The position numbers and the translations under genes were made by a program. Shown here one piece after another: positions 34,615-46,164 of a stretch of DNA of 64,000 bases. The stretch comes from Torymus aiolomorphi. Taxonomy: Eukaryota > Arthropoda > Insecta > Hymenoptera > Torymidae. The notes beneath the pieces are model-generated. The model was not told the origin of the DNA. It saw only the letters and a program-made list of their open reading frames with translations, and did no database searches. The stretch covers positions 44,515,083 to 44,579,082 of the forward strand of contig CM070874.1 in assembly GCA_036365515.1 (NCBI GenBank). Reading direction: 5' to 3'. How positions within the stretch are numbered: the first letter of the stretch is position 1; the number at the start of each line of letters is the position of its first letter.

Positions 34615-35908
34615 CGAGGGTCATTTGACAAGTACCTAGCCTCACCGCCAGATGGTGCCACTATCGCACCAGAAATACACTACAGTGCAGTATCTTCCTG
34701 TAAACGGTTACAGACGAAATTTCAGCCGGATCGGAGTTGTAGTTTATTTTTGAGAGCGTGTGAAAGCAAATGTGTCCGTTGATTTTTGAAAAAATGGAGA
34801 AAGAGCAATATCGGTCGGTGATTCGATTCTTGTTTTTGGAAGGGAAATCGCGCAGTGAAATTAAAGAACGCTTGGATGCAGTGTATGGGGATGCTTCTCC
34901 TTCGATGGCGACCGTTAAATTTTGGTATAACGAGTTTCAACGTGGTCGTACGTCGGTTTTTGATGATCCACGCCCAGGTGCTCCGAAAACAGCCACTACA
35001 GAGGAGAACGTGACAAAAATACACGATATCGTTTTGTCAGACCGCCGATTAAAGGTGCACGAGATAGCTGCGATAGTAGGCATCTCAGAAGAACGCGTGT
35101 GGTATATCCTACATGAGATTTTAGGCATGAGGAAGCTGTCAGCAAGGTGGGTGCCGCGTTTGCTGACTGCAGACAACAAGCGCATCCGTGTGACCAGTTC
35201 AGAGCAGTGTTTGGAGCTGTTTAATCGCAATCCAAAAGAGTTTTTGCGTCGTTACGTGACCGTCGACGAAACATGGATTCACTACTACACTCCAGAGACC
35301 AAAGAACAGTCAAAACAGTGGACCTTACCCGGTGAACCTGCTCCGAAGAAGGCGAAGACGGTCCCGTCGTCCGGAAAGGTGATGGCCACTGTTTTCTGGG
35401 ATTCTCAAGGTGTGATTTTTATTGACTATCTGGAGAAGGGCAAAACGGTCACAGGACAGTACTACGCCGAACTATTGAGCCGATTTGACGCCGTGTTAGA
35501 AGAAAAACGGCCCCATTTTTCTAAAAAGAAAGTGCTTTTCCACCACGATAATGCACCGGCTCACACTTCTGCACTCGCCACGGCTAAATTGGTCGAATTA
35601 CGCTACGAACTACTGCCCCATCCACCGTATTCTCCAGATTTGGCTCCGTGCGACTTTTTTTTGTTTCCGAACCTAAAAAATTCGCTCGCCGGGAAGAGAT
35701 TCCACTCCAATAACGAAATAATCGCCGCCACGGAGGCCTATTTTGCAAACCAAGAGAAAACATTTTTTTCAACGGGGTTAAAAAAATTGGAACACCGCTG
35801 GATCAAGTGTATTCAACTAAAAGGAGAATACATTGAAAAATAAATTTTATTTTTTGTAAAATTTTGGTGTTTCCATTTGTAGGCTAGGCACTTATCAAAT
35901 GACCCTCG
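34615..35908 (+). mobile_element. Mariner transposon, full length
   Basis: 28-bp terminal inverted repeats start CGAGGGTCATTTGAYAAGTR and differ at two positions. TA flanks at 34613-34614 and 35909-35910 are the target duplication. Length 1294 bp is standard. It contains one intact transposase frame. The element lies in the solo LTR, so it is the youngest of three nested layers (A, LTR, mariner). Confidence 0.97.
34770..35843 (+). CDS. Mariner transposase, intact
   Basis: 357 codons from the first ATG; the second ATG at 34794 gives 349 residues and matches the usual 345-350 length, so it is the likelier start. The N-terminal part contains two helix-turn-helix regions (residues about 5-110) for binding the terminal repeats. 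RWVPRLLT is the mariner WVPHEL-type linker. The catalytic triad is Asp in TVDETWIHYY, Asp in HHDNAPAHT and Asp in YSPDLAPCDFF, with exactly 34 residues between the last two, so D,D34D. No stop or frameshift is seen. It acts in the nucleus to cut and paste the element at TA. It could be active, although that is not shown. Confidence 0.97.
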   Translation: MCPLIFEKMEKEQYRSVIRFLFLEGKSRSEIKERLDAVYGDASPSMATVKFWYNEFQRGRTSVFDDPRPGAPKTATTEENVTKIHDIVLSDRRLKVHEIAAIVGISEERVWYILHEILGMRKLSARWVPRLLTADNKRIRVTSSEQCLELFNRNPKEFLRRYVTVDETWIHYYTPETKEQSKQWTLPGEPAPKKAKTVPSSGKVMATVFWDSQGVIFIDYLEKGKTVTGQYYAELLSRFDAVLEEKRPHFSKKKVLFHHDNAPAHTSALATAKLVELRYELLPHPPYSPDLAPCDFFLFPNLKNSLAGKRFHSNNEIIAATEAYFANQEKTFFSTGLKKLEHRWIKCIQLKGEYIEK

Positions 35909-35948
35909 TATATAAATGTACTCATATTCTAACAAATTTAGTAACACA

Positions 35949-37768
35949 CCCTGGTAGAAATGGTAACCAACCGTTCGCCATCTGTTCACCAAATCGCAAA
36001 GGTTTGGCCAACCGTTTAACCATGAACGTTTGATAATAATTACCGCTTATTTCGTCACGGAAGAAGCCTTGTGGTTGGCCAATGAATGCTATAATAAGAA
36101 AAGTGATTTCTTGATACAAATAAATGGCTCATTAGCTTCGTAGATGGTGGCCGATGACGGATTCTAGGTGGTGCGCGCCGTAGATTTGTGGCTCTAGGTG
36201 CTAGAACTCATCGAAAGCGTCGCCTAGGTGTTCAGGGTAATCGATTATGGAATGTACGTAGTGCGCTCCGTAATTTTTTGCATCTGTGTATCGGAATGCA
36301 TCCCACGCGTGGCCTAGGCAATCGGGGTAGCAGATTACGGAGTCTAGGTGGTGAGCACCGTAGGTTTTTGGCTGTAGGTGTTGGATCTTATCGAATGCGT
36401 CGTCTAGGTGTTCAGGGTAGCCGATTACGGAGTATAGGTGATGCGTACCGCAGGTTCTTGGCTGTAGGTGTAGGATCTCATCGAATACGTCGTCTAGGTG
36501 TACAGGGTGACCGATTACGGAGTCTAGGTGGTGCGCTCCGTAGTTTTTTACATCTAGGTGTCGGAATTCATTCCATGCGTCGTTTAGGTTTTCGGGGTAG
36601 CCGATGACGATGTCTAGATGGTGCGCTCCGTAGTTTTTTGCATCTAGGTGTTGGAACACATTGAATGCGTGGTCTAGATCTTTGGGGTAGCCGATTACGG
36701 AGTCTAGGTGGTGCGCATCGTAGGTTCTTGGCTGTATGTGTTGGATCTCATCGAATACGTGGTCCAGGTGTTTGTGGTAGCCAATGACGATGTCTAGGTG
36801 GTGCGCTCCATTGTTTTTTGCGTCTGCGTGTTGGAATGCATTCCATGCGTGGTCTAGGTGGTCGGGGTAGCCGATGACGGTAATACGCTCCGTAGTTTTC
36901 CTCGTCCACCACGTTTGCGATGCATTCCGACACCTGGAGCCAAAAAACTATGGAGCGCACTACCTAAACATCATGATCAGCTCTCCCAAAGACCTAGATC
37001 ACGCATTCGATGTGTTTCTACACCTAGATGCAAAAAACTACGAAGCACACAACATAGACATCGTTTTCGGCTACCCCGAACACCTCGGCTACGTATTCGA
37101 TAAGATCCACCACCTGCAACCAAGAACCTACGGTGCACACCATCTAGACTCCGTAATCGGCCACCCCAAAGACCTAGATTACGCATTCGATGTGTTCCAA
37201 CACCTAGATGCAAGAAACTACGGAGTGCACCACCTACACATCGTCATCGTTTACCCCGGACACCTAGACGACGCATTCAATGAGATCCAACACCTACAGC
37301 CAAAACGTACGATGCGCACCACCTAGACTCCGTAATCGGTCACCCGGAACACCTAGACGACGCAATCGATAAGTTCTAACACCTAGAGCCACAAACCTAC
37401 GGTGCGCACCACCTAGACTCCGTCATCGGCTGCCCAGACCACTTAGACCACACATGGAATGCATTCCGACACCTAGATGCATAAAACTGCGGAGTGCACC
37501 ACCTAGACATCGTCATCGGCTACCCTGAATCCCTGGGCCACGTATTAGATTCACCCTGAGATCTTAATACATAAAACTGCGGAGCACACCACCTAGAGTC
37601 CATCATCGGCCACCCCAAAGACCTAGTCCACGCATTCAATGCTTCTAATTATCGATAGTTCACCATCCACTGGCCAACCGTTCGTCAATATTTTTGTTAT
37701 TCGTTGGCCAAAAAGATTGGCAAACCGTTGCAGTTAAGCCATTTTGGTTGGGTTATTTTCTACCAGGG
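35949..37768. mobile_element. Foldback element B, left-arm copy
   Basis: The ends read CCCTGGTAGAAAT and, inverted, CCCTGGTAGAAAA, flanked by CA and TA. The subterminal zones repeat TTGGCCAACCG-type words in both orientations (CCAACCGTTCGCC, TTTGGCCAACCGTT, CTGGCCAACCGTTCG, GGTTGGCCAATG). The interior is a palindrome of 90-bp tandem units (36140-37640) that changes orientation near 36890. No transposase is present. The second copy is at 47056-48518. Confidence 0.8.
36140..37640. repeat. 90-bp tandem array with orientation switch (element B interior, left)
   Basis: About eight units face one way (36140-36890) and about eight the other (36900-37640). The unit contains TAGGTGGTGCGCWCCGTAG, GCATCTAGGTGTTGGAA and CGAATGCGTGGTCTAGGTG. 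Because 90 is divisible by three, one frame stays open across units and would give a 30-residue repeat (YPEHLDDAFDKIQHLQPKTY and GAHHLDSVIG) reading outward on each side; the opposite-strand frame is open as well, so openness is not evidence of coding. Confidence 0.85.
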
Positions 37769-38569
37769 TAGAGGTAGATTTTGGATAGCTCTCGGTCTAG
37801 TCTTTTAGGCAAAATGATTGGTCCATAAATTTCAGATATTTGAGGTTAAAATTTTTTTAACCTTTTTTTCAAATTGTTATTTCTCGAGAACGGTTCTATG
37901 TATCAGCTCCAAATTCATAGACAATTTTGTATGTGGTATAGATAATTGTGTGCTAATTTTCGTCAAGATCGAACGATCGAACTTTTTTAGATATTTGATA
38001 TTGAAAATTTTCGTATTTTACAAAGTCAATTTTTTTGTCGTATAATAACTAGTGAAAAAAATTTGTTTAATCATGTTGAAATTTTGTGGAAATGTAGAGT
38101 TTGTATACTTATCGTATAAGTCCTTTAGCTAAAAAAATCGTCTATTCAAGATTAACATTTTTTTACGGTTTTTTTCAAAATCGTGATTTTGAAAAATCAT
38201 CCTGGCAGAAAATAGTTCTATTTTTTCTATTTTTTTCTGTTTTTCTCTGTTTATTCTTATTTGTTTCGATTTTAAAAAATTTTTTTCTGTTTTATTCTGT
38301 CTTCTTCTGTACGAATTGGAACATTGGATATAGAAAATAAACAGAAAAAAACAAAAAAAGAAAATAAAAATGAGCAGAAAAAACCATAATATATAAAGAA
38401 TAACAAAAACAAATAGATAAAGACAATGACAAAATTACCAAACTCTATTTTATTAAATAATTAAATTAAACAGTAAAAAAACAGAAAAAAACAATAACAT
38501 ATAAAGAAAAACAAAAATAAATACATAAAGACAATGGGGAATTTTTTTTTTAAAATCATATGTTTTAAG

Positions 38570-39890
38570 ATATTAAATAGTGGCATATTTTGAATTTTGT
38601 TCGTTTCTTATTTTCTTTAAGAAGTGTCTACATAATGTGCCTTGCGCCAAGGCACACGATTCAGTAGTTCGGTTTGTGAAATTCCTACTGAACAGGAACA
38701 TAGTATTGTCTGTCACTTTATGATTTATTAGTAGTTGCGCCACACAAGACCATATACTCTTTCCATATCTATACAAATTGCTATAGAAGGGATTGGTTGG
38801 TTTCGAAAGCATTGCATATGTTTGTTTAAGTGTTCTTTCGGAGCTCGCGCTGCTTTCTCTCCGCCGCGCCTGGACGTTAGCGCCGCGTATCTGCGCGGCC
38901 GTGTGGAGTACTAACGCCATAGTATCAACGCTCGGAGTTTCCGTGCGTGCGTGCGTGCCGTATACATAAACACATGTTAAACACATGTGTCGTCCGATTT
39001 CCGGTGTTGACTGCGTTGTATGCCCTTCTCGGCGATGACAGCTTCGATTGAAGTAAATACGGTATTGCGGCAGGTGTATTTCTCCTCCTCGTGTCCGCTG
39101 GCTAGTGGCGATTTGGTGGGGAAAGCACGGCAGCGGGGTCAACGACGAGAGCAGACCTGGTAAGCACCTCTGACGTTCCTAACCTCTGATAGGTATGCTG
39201 ATGGTACTGATGTTTTCTTGCAGGTTGCTGGGGCAGCGACAGGAGCGAACAACCACCACAGCTGTATATGTGGTTTATAGGTGCTCTACTCTCTCTGCGT
39301 GGCTCCCAGATGATCAGCTGTTCTGCGGTTTGGGCTATGTCAACTTCCCTGCTGTGGCTGCCCCAGACAATGATGTGACTTGAAGATCTTTGTCCGTCTT
39401 TTCTCCTAGTTGATGTAGCTGATCGTTTAACGGAGGGCTGCTAGCAGATTGATCATCGTAGTGAGCAGGCTGGTGTCCATGAGGTAGAGCCAGCCTAGAT
39501 CATCCAACCCCACTGGGCTACTTCTGCAGCTTCCTAAATTATCTTCGAGTGTCAGTGCTTTAGAATGTGAGGGGGTAGGTAGAGAAAGCAGGGGGAAACT
39601 TAAAAGGTGTAGGGTGTGTGTTTAGAGGTGATGCGAATAGGTAGATTCAACCTATCGCTTAGTTCGTTTTAGTAATTTCTAGTTTTCACCAGGGTATGGG
39701 AACTCGCCTCAGGGGATCTGTTGAATAATAATACATTACTGTGTATTCCGCAGACTTCCCAGCGAGGTTTGCCTAGCTAAGGTTTTTCTGCCACGCTGTA
39801 AGTCTGACAAAGTCAGCTGGCATTTATTTTCTTTGGGACATGGCCATTTGCCATGTTATAAACCTTTGATTGATTTGATACCAATCTATA
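38570..39890. other. GC-richer interior of element C without a recognised gene
   Basis: A 189-codon open frame at 38573-39142 (minus) and shorter ones on the plus strand show no motif I know. Local composition is less AT-rich than the neighbours, so this could be captured host DNA. That is speculation; no exon could be supported. Confidence 0.35.
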
Positions 39891-39894
39891 GTAA

Positions 39895-40980
39895 TTGGTA
39901 ACTTCATCAATTTGCAATCGAATGCTGTAGTTGTAAATTTGCTTGATTTTATTTAATACTATATTGGCATAATTTTATCTAATACTGTATTTGCATGATT
40001 TTATTTAATATTGATAATTACTTTATCAATTTGCTATCGTAGCTTGTATTCATAATTTTGCATGACATTATTTAATCTGCAGCAATTGATGAATTCTTTA
40101 CTGATCTGCAATATAATATTATTTATGTATTATATCGCATTATTTATATAAGTATTTTTGTATTTATCGACTTGCAATCAAATACCATTATTATAATTTT
40201 GCATGCTATTATTTATCACAATAGTAATATGGATTCCTTTATGAATCTGCAATGGAAATAATGTTTTTATGATTTTGCATGTTTTAAAAAGTTGCAGTAT
40301 ATGTATACTGCAGCATTACTATCAGTATGTGTATTGTATTACATTATAGAATGTTTCTATACAGTTTGAAATGTAAAGTTTTGTTCGTAACCAAATTTCC
40401 AGTTTCGGGAATTTAAAAAAATATTAATTTTATAAAAAAACAATTATTTTGTATATACTCATTATTCAAAAGAGACTAAGTAGATTTTTCTGCAAGATTC
40501 TTGTCTCTGAATAAGTTAGTAATCTCCTAATAAATCTAATTTCGATTCAATTATCTCCGCTAACATGATCAATTGCTTACCACTATTAGCAAAGCATGAT
40601 ATTAAAGATTAATAATGTTTGATTTATAGGAAATAACAAAATTAATAGTGCATGATTTATAGGAAATAAGAAAATTAACAGTGCATGATTTATAAGAAAT
40701 AAGAAAATTCAGAATGCATGATATTAGAAATAAGAAAATTCAGAATGCATGATATATTATAAATAAGAAAATTCATAATGCATGCTGTAAAACAGTTGTG
40801 TCTAATAATACTAGTGCATGTATTGTTGCCTTATTTAGTACTATTATATATCAAAGAATTACTATTAGTATGCAATTGCAGTACATGATAGAATGTTTCT
40901 ATACAGTTTGAAATGTATAATGTTGTTTGTAAACAAATTTCCAGTTTGAAAATGGATTTTAAAAAATATCAAGTTTACAA
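39895..40980 (+). repeat. Short tandem and direct repeats inside element C
   Basis: About 39900-40270 repeats TTTGCATGATTTTATTTAAT-like units. About 40610-40785 has four or five units of GCATGATTTATAGGAAATAA and GAAAATTMA. Two longer direct copies, 40345-40430 and 40885-40975, share AGAATGTTTCTATACAGTTT and CAAATTTCCAGTTT. Confidence 0.7.
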
Positions 40981-41034
40981 AAAAAGAATCTTGTACAAAA
41001 AACTAAATTACAACTTCTCTTATATTATGCATGC

Positions 41035-41147
41035 CCTCTGTGACTAGTTTTTGGAACTAAAAGTTCCATCTACTGTTTCATATACAATAGTTGGCTCCAC
41101 CTACATTGTCGACTAAACCCAACATGATTTTTGTCGAGTATCACATG
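41035..41147 (+). repeat. Second copy of the dispersed repeat seen at 1405-1540
   Basis: Shares TTTTTGGAACTAAAAGTTC, AATAGTTGGCTCCACCT and CGAGTATCACAT with the copy upstream of the decayed gene. It lacks the middle segment and the gene. Confidence 0.65.
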
Positions 41148-42400
41148 GCCTTAAATACCATTTATTAATGTATTTAAACGTATTCAAGTAACTTTAATAG
41201 TTCAAGAATAATTTAATAATTTTAAAAAATTACTATGATTGATTAAATACTACTGATTAATGTATTTAAACATATTAAACGACTTTGTAAATGTTATTAT
41301 GAAAACGTTATAAGAATAAAATACTTAGTTTATTTAAAAAATCATTTATTTATTTCTAAAAAATCCTTAAATATAAAAATATAATTTATTTATTCGAAGT
41401 AAAATTAACTAACAAAAATTTGTTTCATAAATTATGTGTTATATTTTACTGTTAGTTTCTATTTTTTATTATTAATTCTCGTTTATTTCTATATATTAAA
41501 ATTCTTTTCTGTGTATTTTAATTTTTTTCTGTTTATTTTCGTTTTTTTTCTATTCCTATTGTTCCAATTCGTACTAAAAAAAGCAAAAAAAAAACACAAC
41601 TTGGAATAAAAATAAATAGAGAAGAACAACGGTAAACAGAAAGAAACAGAAAAAAGCAGAAAAAACAGAAAAAAACAAAAAGAAATTATAAAAAATAGAA
41701 AAAAACAAAGAAAAGCAGAACTATTTTCCGCCAGGGCACACATCATGTACCAGTTTGAAATTTATAGACTGTTTTGTATGTGATATATCGACGGCGGAGC
41801 GGAATAAGGTCGAATTTTAAATATTAAGGAATCATTGTGAATTTTTAAATCATTTTAAAACATGTAGAATGAATAAAGATATTTTATATTTGAACTAAAT
41901 ACTATACATTATAGAAACGGCAAATCAATTTGGAGGAAGCTACGTGCCAATGAATTGGCAGCGGTTTTTTTTCAGACGGTGCTTATCGGGTGCACTCACC
42001 AGTGAAACATACTTTTATGAGTTTTCAAGAATTAATAAGACTGACACTATCATAAACGTAATTAAATTATTTTATTCATTACGAATAATTATGTTACTAT
42101 ATATCAATATAATAAGTTGTTTTTTTATTAAATTAACTATCAATTGTGACTCCTAGTCTTTATAACACTCTAACCTCAAAATCACAAATTTGATATGATT
42201 TTTCGGCGTAGTGGCATAAAATACGGTTCGAGATTAGTATTTAAGAAAAACTTCACACTAGGAAAATGGTGTACTAATCCTGCACCTGTGTCGAAAAGTA
42301 CTATTTCACTTCACTCTACCCTTAGATAGTTGTCTGAGCTGGTCTCAGAGTGCTTTTCCACTGGCCGAGCAGCGAAATACGATGGGAAGACTAATCACTG

Positions 42401-42630
42401 CGCTGATCAGTTTATTGCAAAATTGACTAAAAAAGCAGCGAAAAGTCGCTGCTTTTTCTGTTGCATCATAAAATCAACGAAAAGTCACTCCTTTTTCAGC
42501 GAATCGTCAAGTCGCTGATAAAAGCAGTGATTTTTTCACTGATTTTTTTTAGACAGTTGAAAAAGAAAGAAACATTTTAAGTGCTGTCTGAAAACGATTG
42601 GTTAAAAATTTAAAAAGTTACAGCGTTATG

Positions 42631-42681
<51 letters not shown>

Positions 42682-42767
42682 CACACACTCACGCGCGCAC
42701 GCACACACCAACGCACGCACCCACGCACGCACCCACACACACACGCACCCACACGCACGCACGCACG

Positions 42768-42800
<33 letters not shown>

Positions 42801-43357
42801 ACATTTTTTAAAAATAGTATATTTTGATTCGAAATGACTCAAAACATCTTTCTAACATGTTATCTTGAAAACTTTTGTTTTCACCGTTCCAAAGCTTCCT
42901 CTAGGAGGAAGCAAAAGTTAATATACAGTATTAGAACAGTGAATGTCCACTATTTCGGAGTGCATATTTACTATTTCGGTAGTGCGCGAGTTTGAACTCC
43001 TAGATAGTGGATTTTCCACTATTTTACATTTAGACAGCAGAGAAGCTGATTGTGCGCAGCTAGAAATTTGAGAAATGTGCTAATCCAATCGGGGGCGGTA
43101 TAGTTGGAACAAAGTTAATTGGCAGTTCCGTACGTCTGTGTTGCCGGTTAAACGGAATCTCTTTGACGCAAGCGGATTCGAGCTCGGGGGGAGGAATGCT
43201 CCTCGTGCTGGCATCCTTTGCCAGGCAACAACGCATCGCGGGAATTTCGTTGGCGCGCCTCATTCGCGCTCCCGGCAATTCGGTGTGACTTTCCCGTGGT
43301 CTGCAAGAGCCCACCCTGATGATGGCTCTCGACCTTTCGACGCGCTCGCTTTCGATG
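42401..43357. other. Loop of the giant palindrome A, with CA microsatellite
   Basis: The arms end at TAATCACTG (42400) and CAGTGATTA (43358). The loop holds CAGCGAAAAGTCGCTG and a CACTGATTTTTTTTAGACAG end at 42530-42555 like A's own termini, an interrupted CA microsatellite (42633-42800), AGTGAATGTCCACTATTTCG words (42940-43030) and a GC-rich patch (43080-43350). No gene is recognised. The A-like ends suggest a shorter relative is nested at the centre. Confidence 0.6.
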
Positions 43358-43571
43358 CAGTGATTAGTCTTCCCATCGTATTTCGCTGCTCGGCCAGTGA
43401 AAAAGCACTCTGTTGTTCTCACCTCGTGCACGCGGAGACCAGCTCAGACAACTATCTAAGGGTAGAGTGAAGTGAAATAGTACTTTTCGACACAGGTGCA
43501 GGTTAGTATACTATTTTCCTCGTGTGACGTTTTTCTTAAATACTAATCTCGAACCATATTTTATGCCACTA

Positions 43572-44070
43572 CCCCCGTAAAAAAATTTACGTTTGGCACA
43601 AGTTTGGGTAATGTTCATGTTTGGCAAAACCTCTGCCAAACTTGCCCAACGAGACTTTGCCAAACTTCGAATTTTTCAGCTTATTGTTTAGCTGAAGTTA
43701 CGCGGAAGTTTCGCAAAAGTTTGTCTAAAGTTTGTATTTTTTAATTTTGCAGTTTATTGTTTATCTGGAGTTACGCGGAAGTTTCGCAAAAATTTGTCTA
43801 AAGTATTGCATTTTTTAATTTTCTAGCTTATTGTTTAGTTGAAGTTACGTGAAAGTTTCGAAAAACTTTGTCTAAAATTTGCATTTTTTAATTTTTCAGT
43901 TTATTGTTTAGCTGAAGTTACGCGGAAGTTTCGCAGAAGTTTGTCTAATGTCTTACTAAACGAGAAATAAAAAATTGAGTTAATCCGTCAGTACTTTGTG
44001 AAAGTTTGTCAAAAGTTTTGCCAAACCTCTACGAAACTTCTGCAAAATGTTTACGACAGACGACGAGAGA

Positions 44071-44151
<81 letters not shown>

Positions 44152-45622
44152 GAGGTGCCGAGCTTACCGAAGCGAAGGTGATGCGTCATCACTCAGGAAG
44201 CGACGAAAGTACTTCGTCGGCGACAGCGAGATGACCGAAGTGACCTGGCAGTCGGCAAGCCTCCAATCGCCTTCACCAAGGACCGACACGGAAGCGGGCT
44301 CGTAATTCTTCACCTCGGAGCAGAGCGACCGGCAAGCGCGCCAGACCAGCGCGACCGAGCGGCGTTTCCGAGCGACACGAGCCGTCTTCAAGGTTTACGG
44401 CGCCGAGGAACTGACATAGCCGTGCAGCTCTCCAAGTCCTGCAGCAGACCCGTCCTCCTAAGCGCTTTGCTCACGGCGTCACGTCGCCGTCGTAGAGAGA
44501 CCAAAAATTCTACCCATTCTTTTCATCATCTCTTTCGCATCAATACCGTACATATATACGCTGGAGGAAAGATTCCGCCGCCGTTGTCCTCGTCGTTACC
44601 TCTAACCTCTACGTTATATAATGGTGATCTACAACAGCAAAATAGAAATTCTCACAAAGCATCTATTTTTTTTACATAAAATACGAATCTTATGTAATTA
44701 AAATACTTATCTGATGATCGCCTTGTTATTTATCGTGTATTTACACCAAAAGAAACCTTGACTTTCATGTTATCGTTACGTGAAAATTTTTTACAAAGTC
44801 CAAACTACATGAAACTAGCTAATATACAGTGTATTGACAACGCATTCAGGTTATTGACAAAAAACGTTATGTGGCAAATTCATTTCGTCTGGACCTAGAA
44901 ACATTTTCATCTCGGCAGCATGGAAATACTGAGTCATTTTAAGTGAAAAATCCAATCGACGGAAAACTGAGATCCAAGGCGATCATCAGATAAGTATTTT
45001 AATTACACAAGATTTGTATTTGTGTAAAAAAATATATACTTTGAGAGAATTTCTATTTTGCTGTTGCAGATCACCATTAAACAACGTAGAGGTTAGAGGT
45101 AACGACGGGATCAACGGCGACGGAATCTTTCCCCCAGCGTATGTATGAAACCCGAAGCAATGATACCCGGAATTTTAACCTTGCTTTCACGGTATCGAAG
45201 CAGAAAGATATGATGAAAAGAATGCGTTAGAATAGAATTTTTGGTCTCTCTGCGACGGCGACGCGTCGCCGTGAGCAAAGCGCTTAGGAGGACGGGTCTG
45301 CTGCAGGACTTGGAGAGCTAGCTATGTCGGTTCCTCGGTGCCGTAAACCTTGGAGCGCCTCAGGGGTTCCCGGGCTTGTTCACTCTGCAAGACAGCTCGT
45401 GTCGCTCGGGAACGCCGCTCGGTCGCGCTGGTCTGGCGCTCTTGCCGGTCGCTCTGCGAGGCGGAGAATTATGAGCCCGCTTCCGTGTCGGTCCTTGGTG
45501 AAGGCGATTGGAGGCTTGCCGACTGCCAGGTCGCCTCGGTCATCCCGCTGTCACCGACGAAGTACTTTCGTCGCTTCCTGAGTGATGACGCGTAACCTTC
45601 GATTCGGTAAGCTCGGCGCCTC

Positions 45623-45672
<50 letters not shown>

Positions 45673-46162
45673 GGCAATCGCAAACATTTTGCAGAAGTTT
45701 CGCAGAGGTTTGGCAAAATTTTTGATAAAGTTTCACCAAATACTGACGGATTAACTAAATTTTTATTTTTCGTTTAACAATACATTAGACAAACTTTTGC
45801 GAAACTTCCGCGTAACTTCAGCTAAACAGTAAACTAAAAAATTAAAAAATGCAAACTTTAGACAAGCTTTTGCGAAACTTCCGCGTAACTTCAGCTAAAC
45901 AATAAGCTAGAAAATTAAAGAATGCAATACTTTAGATGAACTTTTGCGAAACTTCCGCGTAACTCCAGATAAACAATAAACTGAAAAATTAAAAAATGCA
46001 GTACTTTCGACAAACGTCTGCGAAACTTTCGCGTAACTTCAGCTAAACAATAAGCTAGAAAATTCGAAGTTTGGCAAAGTCTCGTTGGGCAAGTTTGGCA
46101 GAGGTTTTGCCAAACATGAACATTGCCCAAACTTGTGCCAAACGTAAATTTTTTTACGCGGG
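43572..46162. mobile_element. Foldback element D in the right arm of A
   Basis: Ends CCCCCGTAAAAAAATTTACG and, inverted, CCCGCGTAAAAAAATTTACG, flanked by TA (43570-43571 and 46163-46164). The left arm of A (about 42215-42225) keeps the empty site with a single TA, which proves a TA target duplication. Arms 43572-44725 and 44976-46162 are nearly complete inverted copies; the loop is 250 bp. Each arm has a zone of GTTTGGCAAA and GAAGTTTCGCAAAAGTTTGT words, a GA (44066-44149) or CT (45628-45670) microsatellite in mirrored position, and a GC-rich non-coding module. No transposase is seen. Confidence 0.88.
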
Positions 46163-46164
46163 TA

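Larger units (their letters stand above)
34378..35934. mobile_element. Solo LTR interrupted by a mariner
   Basis: TGTTAATATTTGAGG begins and CATATTCTAACA ends the insertion, flanked by AATTT on both sides (34373-34377 and 35935-35939). The right arm of A keeps the empty site near 48535. Without the mariner it measures about 260 bp and has no coding. TG..CA ends, a 5-bp duplication and the lack of an interior are what recombination between two LTRs leaves behind. The parent family was not identified. Confidence 0.8.
38200..41736. mobile_element. Foldback-type element C in the left arm of A
   Basis: The ends read TCCTGGCAGAAAATAGTTCT and, inverted, CCCTGGCGGAAAATAGTTCT, flanked by CA on each side (38198-38199 and 41737-41738). 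The right arm of A shows the empty site near 46630. About 200 bp at each end is built from TTTTTCTGTTTT words or their complement (imperfect inverted repeat 38200-38400 against 41535-41736). The interior is AT-rich with no recognisable gene. Confidence 0.8.

Noticed and set aside
36188..37326. Long open frames with 30-residue repeats (HLDAKNYGAHHL type) as a repeat-protein gene
   Set aside because: Both strands are open across the array because the unit is 90 bp without stops; there is no start context, domain or codon bias to favour coding.
38573..39142. 189-codon minus-strand frame in element C
   Set aside because: No recognised motif, odd composition and no homologous copy in the window; reported only as an unexplained GC-richer interior.
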